NCBI RefSeq assembly: GCF_000968175.1
Contig: NZ_FO704551.1
Coordinates: 2,480,001 to 2,544,000 of the forward strand
Length of the DNA: 64,000 nt
Source of the DNA: Xenorhabdus poinarii G6
Lineage (GTDB): Bacteria > Pseudomonadota > Gammaproteobacteria > Enterobacterales > Enterobacteriaceae
Reading direction: 5' to 3'
Shown: in pieces, positions 26,851-35,527 of the stretch
Position numbering within the stretch: the first letter of the stretch is position 1
Layout of the letters: each line of letters starts with the position of its first letter
Position numbers and translations under genes: made by a program
The notes under the pieces: model-generated
Told to the model about the DNA's origin: nothing
Seen by the model: only the letters and a program-made list of their open reading frames with translations
Database searches by the model: none

Positions 26851-28131
26851 TCAATCTGCCAAGCTCATTGTTCTGTTTTGTTTTAATAACTGAACAAACG
26901 CCATATGGAATTTATCCACCGCACACTCAAGAATGTCATGCGTGTGGCAAGTACTGAGCCAACCATGAGATTTGTGCATATCGATGCCATACTGGGTAAG
27001 GAGTGCTTTTAATTCGTTATAGATAGTTGCATTTTTTTGCGTTATCCAAAACGCATCTTCAGAAGGCGAAATATCTACCCCTTCTTTTTGCGCCCCAATC
27101 AATATGTGAAAGATCGATGATTGATGAAACAGTTGTACATCAATGCCAAGCTGCCTAGCTTTTTCATTGACTGCATTCACAAACATCATTGTGTTTTTAT
27201 TTAGTGTCTCTTGAATAGTTCCATCAGCCACAAGTGCCAAAGTGGTCAAGCCAGCACTGGCAGATAATGGATTACCGTTGAATGTACCAGAATGAAGTAC
27301 CTTAGTATTATGCCCAGCGTCAAAACAGGACATAATTATCTGGGAACCGACTATCGCACCACCGGGTAATCCACCACAGAGCACTTTAGACAATGTAGTA
27401 ATATCCGGCATGATGGAAGATAACTGTTGCACACCACCCGGTGCATAGCGAAATCCACTCATCACCTCATCAAAAATGAGTAACGTATTGTAACTACTAG
27501 TAATATTTCGTAACTCCTGTAAATACTGCCTATCATATGGAAGCGTACCACTACTGCCTCCCCCCGGTTCCAAGATAACTGCCGCCGTTTTTCCTTTCAT
27601 TAAAGAGACTTCCACGGCTTCCAGATCGAACGGTGGTACTAATTGAAGATAATTGGCAGAATCTGGGTGCGAGCCAGTTGGCCATCCACCTATAACACCT
27701 GAAAGTGCTTCATCATGCCAACCATGGAAATGCCCATCAATTCGCATGATAGAAGGTTTACCTGTATAAGCTCGAGCCAAGCGCAATGCCAGTAACGTAG
27801 CTTCGGTACCAGATGCACAGAACCTGACTAGTTCAGCACTGGGTATCATTTGAATTATTTTTTCAGCCCATTCCACCAACAAAGTATGATTACCGGAAAG
27901 ATGTGTGCCACTATTTAACTGAGTAGCAATTGCTTGAATCACGGCAGGATGATTATGACCCAGAATTAACGCACCATGTCCCATCCAAAAATCGGTATAT
28001 TGCCGACCGCTGGTATCCCATTTATAAGCACCATCAGCACGTTTAAATACTATGGGGTGGGCGGAAGCCCAACTATCATGAGTTGTTCCACCAGCAATGG
28101 CGCGTTTTGCACGTAGTTCCCAATTTTGCAT
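26851..28131 (-). CDS. Class III PLP aminotransferase (HemL-like)
   Basis: 426 residues of the glutamate-1-semialdehyde-aminomutase-like branch. Visible are ASGTEATLLALRLARA, DGHFHGWHDEAL, the cofactor Asp in LLIFDEVMSGFR (Asp221) and the Schiff-base lysine in TTLSKVLCGG (Lys249). It sits 8 bases after the second diiron gene. It may aminate an aldehyde or ketone on a small molecule or on a peptide; class III aminotransferases act on peptides in daptide biosynthesis. Apparently intact. Confidence 0.9.
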   Translation of the reverse strand: MQNWELRAKRAIAGGTTHDSWASAHPIVFKRADGAYKWDTSGRQYTDFWMGHGALILGHNHPAVIQAIATQLNSGTHLSGNHTLLVEWAEKIIQMIPSAELVRFCASGTEATLLALRLARAYTGKPSIMRIDGHFHGWHDEALSGVIGGWPTGSHPDSANYLQLVPPFDLEAVEVSLMKGKTAAVILEPGGGSSGTLPYDRQYLQELRNITSSYNTLLIFDEVMSGFRYAPGGVQQLSSIMPDITTLSKVLCGGLPGGAIVGSQIIMSCFDAGHNTKVLHSGTFNGNPLSASAGLTTLALVADGTIQETLNKNTMMFVNAVNEKARQLGIDVQLFHQSSIFHILIGAQKEGVDISPSEDAFWITQKNATIYNELKALLTQYGIDMHKSHGWLSTCHTHDILECAVDKFHMAFVQLLKQNRTMSLAD

Positions 28132-28139
28132 GATTAATG

Positions 28140-29192
28140 CTACTCCTTGTTCTCAGACAATAAAAAGTCAATGACTTGCGGTGCACGCCTTGGTAATTGA
28201 GAATCCTCTTTTCCATAGTATTCGAACAGGTATTCGTAATAGAGGATGAAATAATTAACAAGTTGGCGAATAGTGACAAATAGGCGCTTTACCTCGCGAT
28301 GAGAAATAATCTCATCATTTGCATAAAGGTTTTCGAAAATAGAAGCCTGATGGCCTAATCGGGCATCAATCAAAGCATGTTTAAGAAAAGAACCAAACAT
28401 ACCCTGGGCAAAAGGATATAACTCAATCAGCTGAGAATAATATTCGTTCAAACCAGTTTTGTTGAAACTACTGCCGTCAGATTGCATTAATGAAAATACG
28501 GCGGTGTATACCAGAGTACTTTCCATTGCCACTTCATTAAGATAATTGATCAGCGCCCGAGTACTTGGTAGCGGAAGGGCTTTTTTTACCTGTGTCGCTG
28601 ATAAACCATCCTTCATTAGCCCCTGTAAGAAAACTTTCCCATGATCAGATTCCTCAGCGTAATGAGCTGCGATTTTCTGACGAACATCAATCGATTCACG
28701 GCAATATGCAACTCCGGCAGCCATATATTCATTGGCAGCATCCACATAGTGATAAAATTCAACACCCCAACCTAAAATTTGCCTTTCAGTGCAAGTACCA
28801 TTGTGCACCTTTTCCCAAAACATTTGGTTATTAATATGCTGCCGCCAAAAAACCATCTCTTGTTTCACTAACTCAACTAACTGATAACCAGTAAGAGATC
28901 CTTTATTCTTATTATTTATATCAATTAGCACAGACTCACCACACAGATAATCCAGCAGGCTGATAATATCTTCTGATGAAAATCCTGTTTTCTGTGAAAT
29001 TAAATCAACTGTATTCGTACCATTGAGAAAGTTGAAAATTCCTTGAAGAATTTCCATACTTTTATCAGAAAAGATATAATCATTACCTGGCACGCTAAGA
29101 ATGGCTTCGTGTCCTTTTACCATTAAAATGGCTTGAGGAAGGCATTTAGGTAATGAATCTGGAGTAAATATTCCATCCACTTGAGTTGTCAT
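28140..29192 (-). CDS. RRE-like / haem-oxygenase-like diiron protein, paralogue 1
   Basis: 350 residues. Residues 15-92 resemble the winged-helix leader-binding domain of RiPP enzymes (ILMVKGHEAILSV, GIFNFLNGTNTVDLIS, LLDYLCGESVLID). Residues 105-345 are a PqqC/TenA-like helical domain of the iron-containing redox enzyme family. Aligned without gaps to paralogue 2 at PLPST, the ligand positions read Asp151, Glu181-x-x-His184, Gln237, His272-x3-Asp276 and His281. Two carboxylates are thus changed (Glu to Asp, Glu to Gln), so metal binding may be weakened. Start at 29192 after CAGGAG; the frame to 29273 is an extension into the neighbour. Confidence 0.75.
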   Translation of the reverse strand: MTTQVDGIFTPDSLPKCLPQAILMVKGHEAILSVPGNDYIFSDKSMEILQGIFNFLNGTNTVDLISQKTGFSSEDIISLLDYLCGESVLIDINNKNKGSLTGYQLVELVKQEMVFWRQHINNQMFWEKVHNGTCTERQILGWGVEFYHYVDAANEYMAAGVAYCRESIDVRQKIAAHYAEESDHGKVFLQGLMKDGLSATQVKKALPLPSTRALINYLNEVAMESTLVYTAVFSLMQSDGSSFNKTGLNEYYSQLIELYPFAQGMFGSFLKHALIDARLGHQASIFENLYANDEIISHREVKRLFVTIRQLVNYFILYYEYLFEYYGKEDSQLPRRAPQVIDFLLSENKE

Positions 29193-29205
29193 AATAACTC
29201 CTGAC

Positions 29206-30192
29206 TTAACGGTAACGAGAAGGGTTGATGACCTCATTGAAGGGGACGTTGCTATAGTGGGTTTGAATATCATGTGTCCACAATTTTAACGTTTCGACCA
29301 ACATCCCTGCTGACTTGATAGCATCATTAGCTCGCTCTTTTTCCAATGTTGAGATACAAGCACAGACTTTTTCCAGCCAATCATTATGCCCGTACTCTTC
29401 ATCCAAATAAGCATGCTCAATTAAAGGCTGGACTATCCCTTTATTTTCTTTATCGTAATATTGGATAAGCGAGTTATAAAACACCATACTCTCTTTACGA
29501 TCTCCGCCTGTAGATTCAAGAAATGCCGAACATGTGGCATAAGAGATAGCATCTCTACGACCACATTCACGCATATGATTAATAATGGCGATTGTGCTCG
29601 GTAGCGGCTGGTGATTCAAAACTTGTTTTTTGGTAAAACCTAATTGTTTGAGTGCCTTCATAAAAAACATATGGTGGTTATATTCTTCAATGAAATGCTG
29701 AGAAAAAAGAGCCCGAATTTGTTTATTTTCATTAGCAGCCGCAGTCACTAATGAAAGGCGTTTAGTCGCTCCCTCGATAAAATAGCAATTTTCTAACAGC
29801 CATCCAGCGAAAGCTGATATAGATAATTTTCCAGTAGTTAGATCGTGCCAAAAATCAAGAGTAAACACATCTCTTTTCCATTTAGGAAAAATTTCTCGGC
29901 ACATTTTTGCAAAACTCTGAGGGTCGATGGTGTTACCTGAAGGTATATCTTCCATCTTTACTATATTTGCATCAATTAGATGAAACAATAAATCGCGAAG
30001 CTCTTTTTCATCGTAATGATATTTTTCAGCCAAGGTGAAAAGCGTATTACTTCCATCCATATCTAACAGTAACTTTTTAAGTTCCCGTGGCTTTTCTGAT
30101 TCAATAGTAATATCCAAATCATTAGTGACTATTTTTATTTCTTTTGGTTGTTCATGAATTGCAGGAAAATACTTTAGATATGGATAACTCAT
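29206..30192 (-). CDS. RRE-like / haem-oxygenase-like diiron protein, paralogue 2
   Basis: 328 residues. An N-terminal domain of about 80 residues has the winged-helix pattern LLLDMDGSNTLFTLAEKYHY and LRDLLFHLIDANIV. The C-terminal haem-oxygenase-like domain has a full candidate ligand set: Glu140, Glu170-x-x-His173, Glu226, His260-x3-Asp264 and His269. Such diiron proteins do oxidative C-C or C-N cleavage and N-oxygenation in specialised metabolism. It stops 13 bases before paralogue 1 starts; the pair may act as a heterodimer with one active site. It follows the peptide gene and an intergenic hairpin. Confidence 0.75.
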   Translation of the reverse strand: MSYPYLKYFPAIHEQPKEIKIVTNDLDITIESEKPRELKKLLLDMDGSNTLFTLAEKYHYDEKELRDLLFHLIDANIVKMEDIPSGNTIDPQSFAKMCREIFPKWKRDVFTLDFWHDLTTGKLSISAFAGWLLENCYFIEGATKRLSLVTAAANENKQIRALFSQHFIEEYNHHMFFMKALKQLGFTKKQVLNHQPLPSTIAIINHMRECGRRDAISYATCSAFLESTGGDRKESMVFYNSLIQYYDKENKGIVQPLIEHAYLDEEYGHNDWLEKVCACISTLEKERANDAIKSAGMLVETLKLWTHDIQTHYSNVPFNEVINPSRYR

Positions 30193-30221
30193 AAGTTATC
30201 TCCTCAACTTCTATGCCAAGG

Positions 30222-30248
30222 TATAAAGGCTGCATAGCAGCCTTTATA
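30222..30248 (-). terminator. Intra-operon hairpin between peptide and enzyme genes
   Basis: A perfect 12-bp stem TATAAAGGCTGC / GCAGCCTTTATA with a 3-base loop lies 15 bases after the peptide stop. There is no strong T run, so it is more likely an attenuator or mRNA-stabilising hairpin. That is common between RiPP precursor genes and their enzymes, where the precursor is needed in excess. Confidence 0.65.
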
Positions 30249-30263
30249 TATTCACTTTAAAAA

Positions 30264-30395
30264 TCACTTGACTAGAGCGCCTAAAGCACGACGTTCTTCT
30301 TGATTTGATTTTTTCTTAACATTAATTGAAAATTTATTTGTTTGTTTTTTAGAATCAATTGATTCGATATTTTTTTCTTTATTAAAATTTTGCAT
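30264..30395 (-). CDS. 43-residue peptide, candidate RiPP precursor
   Basis: A small gene with AGGAAA 6 bases before ATG. The product starts MQNFNKEKNIESIDSKK, is Lys/Asn-rich in the middle and ends EERRALGALVK. It has no Cys and no signal peptide. It is the first gene of the cargo A operon, upstream of two enzymes with leader-binding-like domains. I infer it to be their substrate, with a charged leader and a short C-terminal core. Not recognised as any known precursor family. Confidence 0.6.
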   Translation of the reverse strand: MQNFNKEKNIESIDSKKQTNKFSINVKKKSNQEERRALGALVK

Positions 30396-30843
30396 AATAT
30401 TTTCCTATTCATGTGATTTAGATCTAATTAAAATATCAACAACAATACTTCATTGACATTTCAAGTTAGAAAACTAGAACAACCCAATATTAGTGTCAAC
30501 GCCTTGCTGGCAGACATTTAGAAATTATTTATATTCTATTTTTCCCTGTTTTTTATTTCACATTAATTATGTTTGAATATAAATAATTATTAACATAATA
30601 ATATTATGCAAATATTGAAGTAAGAAGAACAAGTAGCATTCATATCTATACCTATCGTCACTAAAGATGCTTGATTTATACTTAAAATTCCATAATGCTA
30701 ACGGATATGAAAATTCATCTGACTGAAGCACAAAAAAACCATTGAGTTGATGAAGTGGCTTAATTATCAAGCCAATAGAGGAGATACTCATCACAATGAC
30801 GAACATTCAGAGTATTCCTAACTCAGTCACCCCATTGAACGCT
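30396..30843. other. AT-rich intergenic region upstream of cargo A
   Basis: 448 bases that must hold the leftward promoter of the peptide operon and the 3' boundary of the TraG-like gene. A 240-base open frame at 30567-30806 is hydrophobic and AT-biased with no ribosome site and is not called. Near 30704 a short frame MKIHLTEAQKNH resembles the start of an IS630-type protein and may be a remnant. Confidence 0.4.
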
Positions 30844-32361
30844 TTAGCGCTTACCGCCGGACAACATTTTCTGCATCACCAGCTGCCCTAACATGCCGGC
30901 AGACTGCCTGACCTGCCCCGCGCCCTGGCTCATCATACCGGCCATATCTCCCATCCGAACGCCGGCCCACGCTAATGCGCCCAACCAGACCATCGGCAGG
31001 ACAATAAACAGCGTGCCCATTACCAGCCCCATAATTAAGTCATCGGAGGTGTTCTGCAATCCCACCAGATTAAACAGGCTGTGGGTTTCTGAACCGTACA
31101 GCGCTTCCAGCAGAAAACTGTCCAGCCAACGAGCGGTTTCCCACCAGAAGGTCAGAAAGTTGAGCGCAAATATGGCGAACGTCAGTGTGAGTACCGTCTT
31201 AAATTCATAGGCGGCAAATAACAGGATCAACGGTATCAGAATATACAACGCCATCAGGATCACCGCCTGTACCATCGGCAAAGCCTGACGCACAGCATCA
31301 AACGCCGGCATGCTGAGGAATCCACCCAGCAGAGTCCCCGCAGAAGAACCTACCCGATTTGATCGGTCCCAGACCGTAAAGTCCGCGTTCCCCCCATAGC
31401 CCGCATACACATAGCCTTCCTGCGACACCGTCAGATTGACCGGACTGACCAGACGGCGGATCACTGCTTCTTTATATTCACGACCGTCTTTTCCTATCAT
31501 TTTCAACGCCGCTGACAAACGCAGCCATAATCCCGGATCGGCCTGCGCCAGTACTCTGGCCTCCAGTCCGGTTTTGGATGTTGACCACCACGCTTTGCAG
31601 GTCGGATAGCCCCCCTGTCCGGTATTGGGTCGGCCGCTATCCCGGCTCTCATGCCATAGAAAATGGGTTCTGGGCGTTCTTGATTGCAGTGTGTGGTAGT
31701 CGCCGGCTAAAAACGTGCGGCTGCCCAGCCAGTCAATATCATTCAGCACGGCCGGATCGGTGGTTTGCCCCTGATCCCGTTGTTGCCACTGATACAACGC
31801 TAAAGCATAACAGTCATTAGTAAAATCCTGCAATTCCGCCGCCAGTGCGGCGTTGGCAATACGGGTATGCTGCACGTCAAAACGCAGTTGCCGCAAATCA
31901 GGCCGGCAGGGAATGGTGGCAACCGCAGCTTGCGTCAGCCCTTTGGACAAGCGGTGTACCACCGCCCACCAGAGTGGTACGGCGGCTGTCTGATGATTCA
32001 GGCTGGATATCACTGGCGCATTACTGCTGTCGCCGGGCGCTTTCGGTGTCCAGGTGCCGCAGCTTTTCGCTCTGGATTGATCATACTGGAAGGTGCTGAG
32101 GCTGACATTCACCAGCGGCACACAACACACCACCATGACAAAAAAGGCGCTGTACAGGGTGTTTTCAATCCGGGACAGCGACTGTAACCCGCCATGGCCG
32201 TCCTCTTCGCCACACTCTCTCACTTTCAGCCAGACAGCGATGACCTTTATCACTAAAGGCAGTGTAAACAGCCCCGTGGCAATCAAAATTTGCCATAATC
32301 CGTTGTTGACGACCCAGCCGAGTAAGGTCAGAAAATATTCCAGATAGCTGTTTGTGGTCAT
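30844..32361 (-). CDS. TraG-N-like conjugation membrane protein
   Basis: 505 residues with at least five membrane segments: two near the N-terminus (LWQILIATGLFTLPLVIKVI, and FFVMVVCCVPLV), and three near residues 370-470. The ending MGDMAGMMSQGAGQVRQSAG is typical of ICE TraG homologues. It takes part in mating-pair formation in the inner membrane. It is last in the leftward block TIGR03757-03756-03755-117 aa-TraG and overlaps the preceding gene by 4 bases. Confidence 0.85.
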   Translation of the reverse strand: MTTNSYLEYFLTLLGWVVNNGLWQILIATGLFTLPLVIKVIAVWLKVRECGEEDGHGGLQSLSRIENTLYSAFFVMVVCCVPLVNVSLSTFQYDQSRAKSCGTWTPKAPGDSSNAPVISSLNHQTAAVPLWWAVVHRLSKGLTQAAVATIPCRPDLRQLRFDVQHTRIANAALAAELQDFTNDCYALALYQWQQRDQGQTTDPAVLNDIDWLGSRTFLAGDYHTLQSRTPRTHFLWHESRDSGRPNTGQGGYPTCKAWWSTSKTGLEARVLAQADPGLWLRLSAALKMIGKDGREYKEAVIRRLVSPVNLTVSQEGYVYAGYGGNADFTVWDRSNRVGSSAGTLLGGFLSMPAFDAVRQALPMVQAVILMALYILIPLILLFAAYEFKTVLTLTFAIFALNFLTFWWETARWLDSFLLEALYGSETHSLFNLVGLQNTSDDLIMGLVMGTLFIVLPMVWLGALAWAGVRMGDMAGMMSQGAGQVRQSAGMLGQLVMQKMLSGGKR

Positions 32362-32711
32362 GACACACTTCCTTGACTGGCTGACAGGGCATATTCACCC
32401 AGCAGGATAAACAGCAGGCTGACCACCATCATCCGCAGCAACACCGCACGGTATTCCTGCTTGTCTTTGGTGATCAACCAGATTTTCCAGCCTCCCCAGA
32501 CCAGCACCAGATACAGGCTCAACCGCCAGACCAGCCAGAAAGGTTTTGTTTTCGCAATCCAATGATAAAGGCCAGTGAGTTTTTCGGCATGATGAAGTCC
32601 TAATCCGCCTATCACCAGAGTGATAATGGTGACCACGGTGATCATCAGGGCTGTCCTGATACCTTTTTTCACTAACCGAATCCCCTGTGCTTTTGTTGTT
32701 TCTGCCATCAT
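32358..32711 (-). CDS. Small ICE membrane protein between TraH-like and TraG-like genes
   Basis: 117 residues with three predicted membrane helices (TALMITVVTIITLVIGGLGL; FWLVWRLSLYLVLVWGGW; LLRMMVVSLLFILLGEYAL). It overlaps both neighbours by 4 bases. The position is conserved in this ICE class; function unknown, probably mating-pair assembly. Confidence 0.75.
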   Translation of the reverse strand: MMAETTKAQGIRLVKKGIRTALMITVVTIITLVIGGLGLHHAEKLTGLYHWIAKTKPFWLVWRLSLYLVLVWGGWKIWLITKDKQEYRAVLLRMMVVSLLFILLGEYALSASQGSVS

Positions 32712-34147
32712 CGGCCTGACCGACTGTTATTGTTGGGCATTTCCAGTTGGTAAAAACGCGCATCACTGCTGTCCGGCACCTGTTTTTGTGGATGAGCCTG
32801 AATGCGATCATTTTCCCGCTCAATAATGGTCAGAATGGCATTGCGGGCCAGTTCCCGTTTCAGTTGCATTTCATTTTTCAGCGCGGTGATTTCCCGGTCC
32901 AGCGCCGCAATCCGCCGTTCCCCTTCAGCCAGGGCTTCCGGCTGGGCCGCGGCATTCGGTTCGGACATGCCGGTGATAAGCATCCGCCGCATCAGCAACG
33001 CCGTTTCGGTGGTTTCCGCCATGGCCAGTTCACTCGCTAAACGCCCCGTCAGTGCAGCCCTGTCCGGGTCCCTCTGCAACGCCTGTATCACGCCTTTGGT
33101 CACGGCCAGACCGCCGGTTTTCAGTTTCGCCAGGTTAGCTGCCGTCGGTTTTTCCGTGCCATTGACCAGTTTTATCAGTTGCGCAATATTGGCCTGGGTA
33201 TGTGCTTCCAGCATCGGCGCAAAACCCGTCCCAGCCACCGTAGCCCCCGGTTGCTGAGATTCGCCACCGCTGGTGCATTCCGCAGCATTGGCACAGGTGC
33301 GGATAGCCCGGTCGCCCAGCACACTGACCACCGCTTCGGCGGCTTCACGGGCATTACTGAATTTTCGGCAGGAACTGCCATCACAGTGTTGCGGGTGAAC
33401 AGCAGACTGGCTCAGCACAGGTTGGTTGTTCATCATATTAAATCCTGCACTGGCTAAATCCCGCGTGGGCCGGATGGCATTCTGCCCCCTGCCGCCCTGC
33501 TTTTTGCCGCCAATCCACGGATGCCCGCCGGTACCGGTGGCTTTGTTGCCGGCATTATTGATTCTCACCGCATCCCCATCCCCGCGGTTGACCAGGGTCT
33601 TGTATTCCTGCATTGCCGCAGACTGCGTCCATTTGGTATTTTGCGCAAAATCCATCATCTTTCTGGCCATGTTCTGACAGTTGAACTGGGCTTTATCGAA
33701 CGCCACATTGGCCTGCAAAACGCCGTTGGTCAGCATGTCATACAGCCCCGGATTGGCCCGCTGGATTATCATGGCGGGGAGACTGGCGACCGCCCCGGTG
33801 GCGCCCTGAATGACTTCGCTCATCAGGTTTTTCATGCCTGCCGTGATGCCGTTGAGCTGATTACTGACCGTGGTTTTCAGGTCAAAATTTCCGCACATCA
33901 AATCCGAACTCCAGCCGAGTTCCAGTCCTCCCAGTTTGCTCAGGGAGCTGCGGGTCGCCGGTTGTGAAATCACCGAGCCGCCCCCCAGGGTATAAAACAG
34001 CGTATCGGAGACGGCACCGCTGACATCCGCCCCATAACCCAGTGCACTGTGATTCACCTGCGGTAATGAAAGGGATACTGTATTGCCTTGTGCAGAAGCC
34101 GTTGCCAACCAACTTAATATCAACAACAAAGCGCTTATTCTGGTCAT
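32708..34147 (-). CDS. TraH-like ICE protein (TIGR03755 type)
   Basis: 479 residues with signal peptide MTRISALLLILSWLATASA. The body resembles TIGR03755: GYGADVSGAVSDTLFYTLGG, CGNFDLKTTVSNQLNGI and a C-terminal helical coil (ALAEGERRIAALDREITALK). The analogue in F is TraH, a periplasmic pilus-assembly factor. Next gene upstream ends 13 bases before. Confidence 0.82.
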   Translation of the reverse strand: MTRISALLLILSWLATASAQGNTVSLSLPQVNHSALGYGADVSGAVSDTLFYTLGGGSVISQPATRSSLSKLGGLELGWSSDLMCGNFDLKTTVSNQLNGITAGMKNLMSEVIQGATGAVASLPAMIIQRANPGLYDMLTNGVLQANVAFDKAQFNCQNMARKMMDFAQNTKWTQSAAMQEYKTLVNRGDGDAVRINNAGNKATGTGGHPWIGGKKQGGRGQNAIRPTRDLASAGFNMMNNQPVLSQSAVHPQHCDGSSCRKFSNAREAAEAVVSVLGDRAIRTCANAAECTSGGESQQPGATVAGTGFAPMLEAHTQANIAQLIKLVNGTEKPTAANLAKLKTGGLAVTKGVIQALQRDPDRAALTGRLASELAMAETTETALLMRRMLITGMSEPNAAAQPEALAEGERRIAALDREITALKNEMQLKRELARNAILTIIERENDRIQAHPQKQVPDSSDARFYQLEMPNNNSRSGR

Positions 34148-34160
34148 TATTCACCCTTAT

Positions 34161-35129
34161 TCAGATATCCGTACTACCAAGAAAACGCTGTCCCCGGCGC
34201 TGACAGCAGCTATAGGGTTGCCACAGGGCATACGCCTGATTGCTGTCTGCCGCCGCTGTGTGGCGGCCATCCGGGAATACTGCACAGGACTGACTTAACT
34301 GTGGTGACAACCGTTGCCATTGGTGATTTTTCGTGCCGGTATTTTCGGTAACCGGGGCCGGCGGCCAGTAGCCGTCACGGCGTTGCCCGGCCAGTGGCTG
34401 ATAAACATGAGGCTGCCCGGTACGGGTGATAATGTCCACCACCCGCTGTGCCACCACGGCAGCGGCTTTATCCTCATCAACCTGTGTGACAAAACCGGAA
34501 CGGGGGTAGAGATTGCCCCACATATTGCCCGCCGACTGGCTGCCCAGTTCTCGCAGACCGGGGATAAGCGCTTCAGGATAAAGCGACTCCGGCAGCCCGC
34601 TGCGCCACGCGACAGTATCCAGCGTACTCAGAAAATAAGGCATCAACGGTGTGGCCGCACTGCGACAGGAATACCCCGGGATTTGTCCGCCAATCAGCGT
34701 AGTAGCGGGATGCCCGATAGCATCGGCGTATTTGAAACGCAGACGGGGACTCTGCTTCCCGGCAATCTGAACCGTGTGATTACCGCCGCCGGCGGTCAGG
34801 CGGGATAACACCCCCGTCACCGCAGTTTCCAGTCCGCCGGATAACGGGCTGATGTGAGCCATTTCAGACCACGGGTTGCCGCCGGGTGCATGATAGGTGG
34901 AGACCACCGCCTGCGGCAGGAAATGGGTCACTTTGACCGAGGTTTTCACCGTGCAGCCGTGCCAGGAACAAAACAGCCAGTAACAAATGCCGCTGACTCG
35001 CCACTGAATGCAGGCGGGCGAGAGACTGCCGGCCACAATTTGGGCGGTGTTAATGGCGGCCTGCGTAACCGGCGCAAATGCCGCTATCAGGGTGATGACA
35101 ACCGGAAAAACAAAGCGTGGCGTATTCAT
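34161..35129 (-). CDS. TraU-like ICE protein (TIGR03756 type)
   Basis: 322 residues with signal peptide MNTPRFVFPVVITLIAAFAP. Cys-rich motifs CIQWRVSGICYWLFCSWHGC and VKVTHFLPQAVVSTYHAPGG, with a later YSCRSAATPL, match the TraU-related family needed for DNA transfer. It overlaps the upstream gene by 4 bases. Confidence 0.85.
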   Translation of the reverse strand: MNTPRFVFPVVITLIAAFAPVTQAAINTAQIVAGSLSPACIQWRVSGICYWLFCSWHGCTVKTSVKVTHFLPQAVVSTYHAPGGNPWSEMAHISPLSGGLETAVTGVLSRLTAGGGNHTVQIAGKQSPRLRFKYADAIGHPATTLIGGQIPGYSCRSAATPLMPYFLSTLDTVAWRSGLPESLYPEALIPGLRELGSQSAGNMWGNLYPRSGFVTQVDEDKAAAVVAQRVVDIITRTGQPHVYQPLAGQRRDGYWPPAPVTENTGTKNHQWQRLSPQLSQSCAVFPDGRHTAAADSNQAYALWQPYSCCQRRGQRFLGSTDI

Positions 35130-35527
35130 GGCCGGTTTTGCTCCCTGAGTGCGTTCGCTTTGGTCACATCCGCCGTGCCATACACCACGTCGCGGTCATC
35201 AAATACCACGGCAGGATATTTACGCACCCCTAATTGCCAGGCACTCACCACGGCACGGTAAGCCCCGATAAGGTGTTGTTCCTGCTTTTGCCATTGGGGG
35301 GATTGCAAAATAGCCAGTGCCTGCACGGCGGCTTGTCGGGGGTCTGCGGGAAGCCGGCCAAAGCGCTGCGGCTGAAGTTGCTCCGGGGCATCCAGCCAGA
35401 TAACTTCACTGTCAGAGGAGAGATTTGCAGGGAGATTCCGGCTATCGGTATAAACTACCGTTTTTGCGTTGGCAAAGTGTGACGTCATCAATCCTGCAAA
35501 GAGTAATAAACAGAGCTTTCTCATCAT
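35126..35527 (-). CDS. TrbC/TraW-like ICE protein (TIGR03757 type)
   Basis: 133 residues. Signal peptide MMRKLCLLLFAGLMTSHFANA, then VVYTDSRNLPANL and LGVRKYPAVVFDDRDVVYG, a thioredoxin-like TrbC pattern. First gene of this block. In related ICEs it follows traC directly; here about 16.7 kb of cargo separates them. Confidence 0.82.
   Translation of the reverse strand: MMRKLCLLLFAGLMTSHFANAKTVVYTDSRNLPANLSSDSEVIWLDAPEQLQPQRFGRLPADPRQAAVQALAILQSPQWQKQEQHLIGAYRAVVSAWQLGVRKYPAVVFDDRDVVYGTADVTKANALREQNRP

Noticed and set aside
26851..28131. HemL (glutamate-1-semialdehyde aminomutase) of haem synthesis
   Set aside because: It sits inside the cargo A operon and lacks the full HemL-like context; a chromosomal hemL is expected elsewhere.
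30567..30806. 79-codon hydrophobic frame upstream of cargo A
   Set aside because: AT-driven composition, no ribosome site, no homology that I can see.
32747..34808. Long plus-strand frames opposite the TIGR03755/03756 genes
   Set aside because: Shadows of well-supported leftward transfer genes with overlapping starts.
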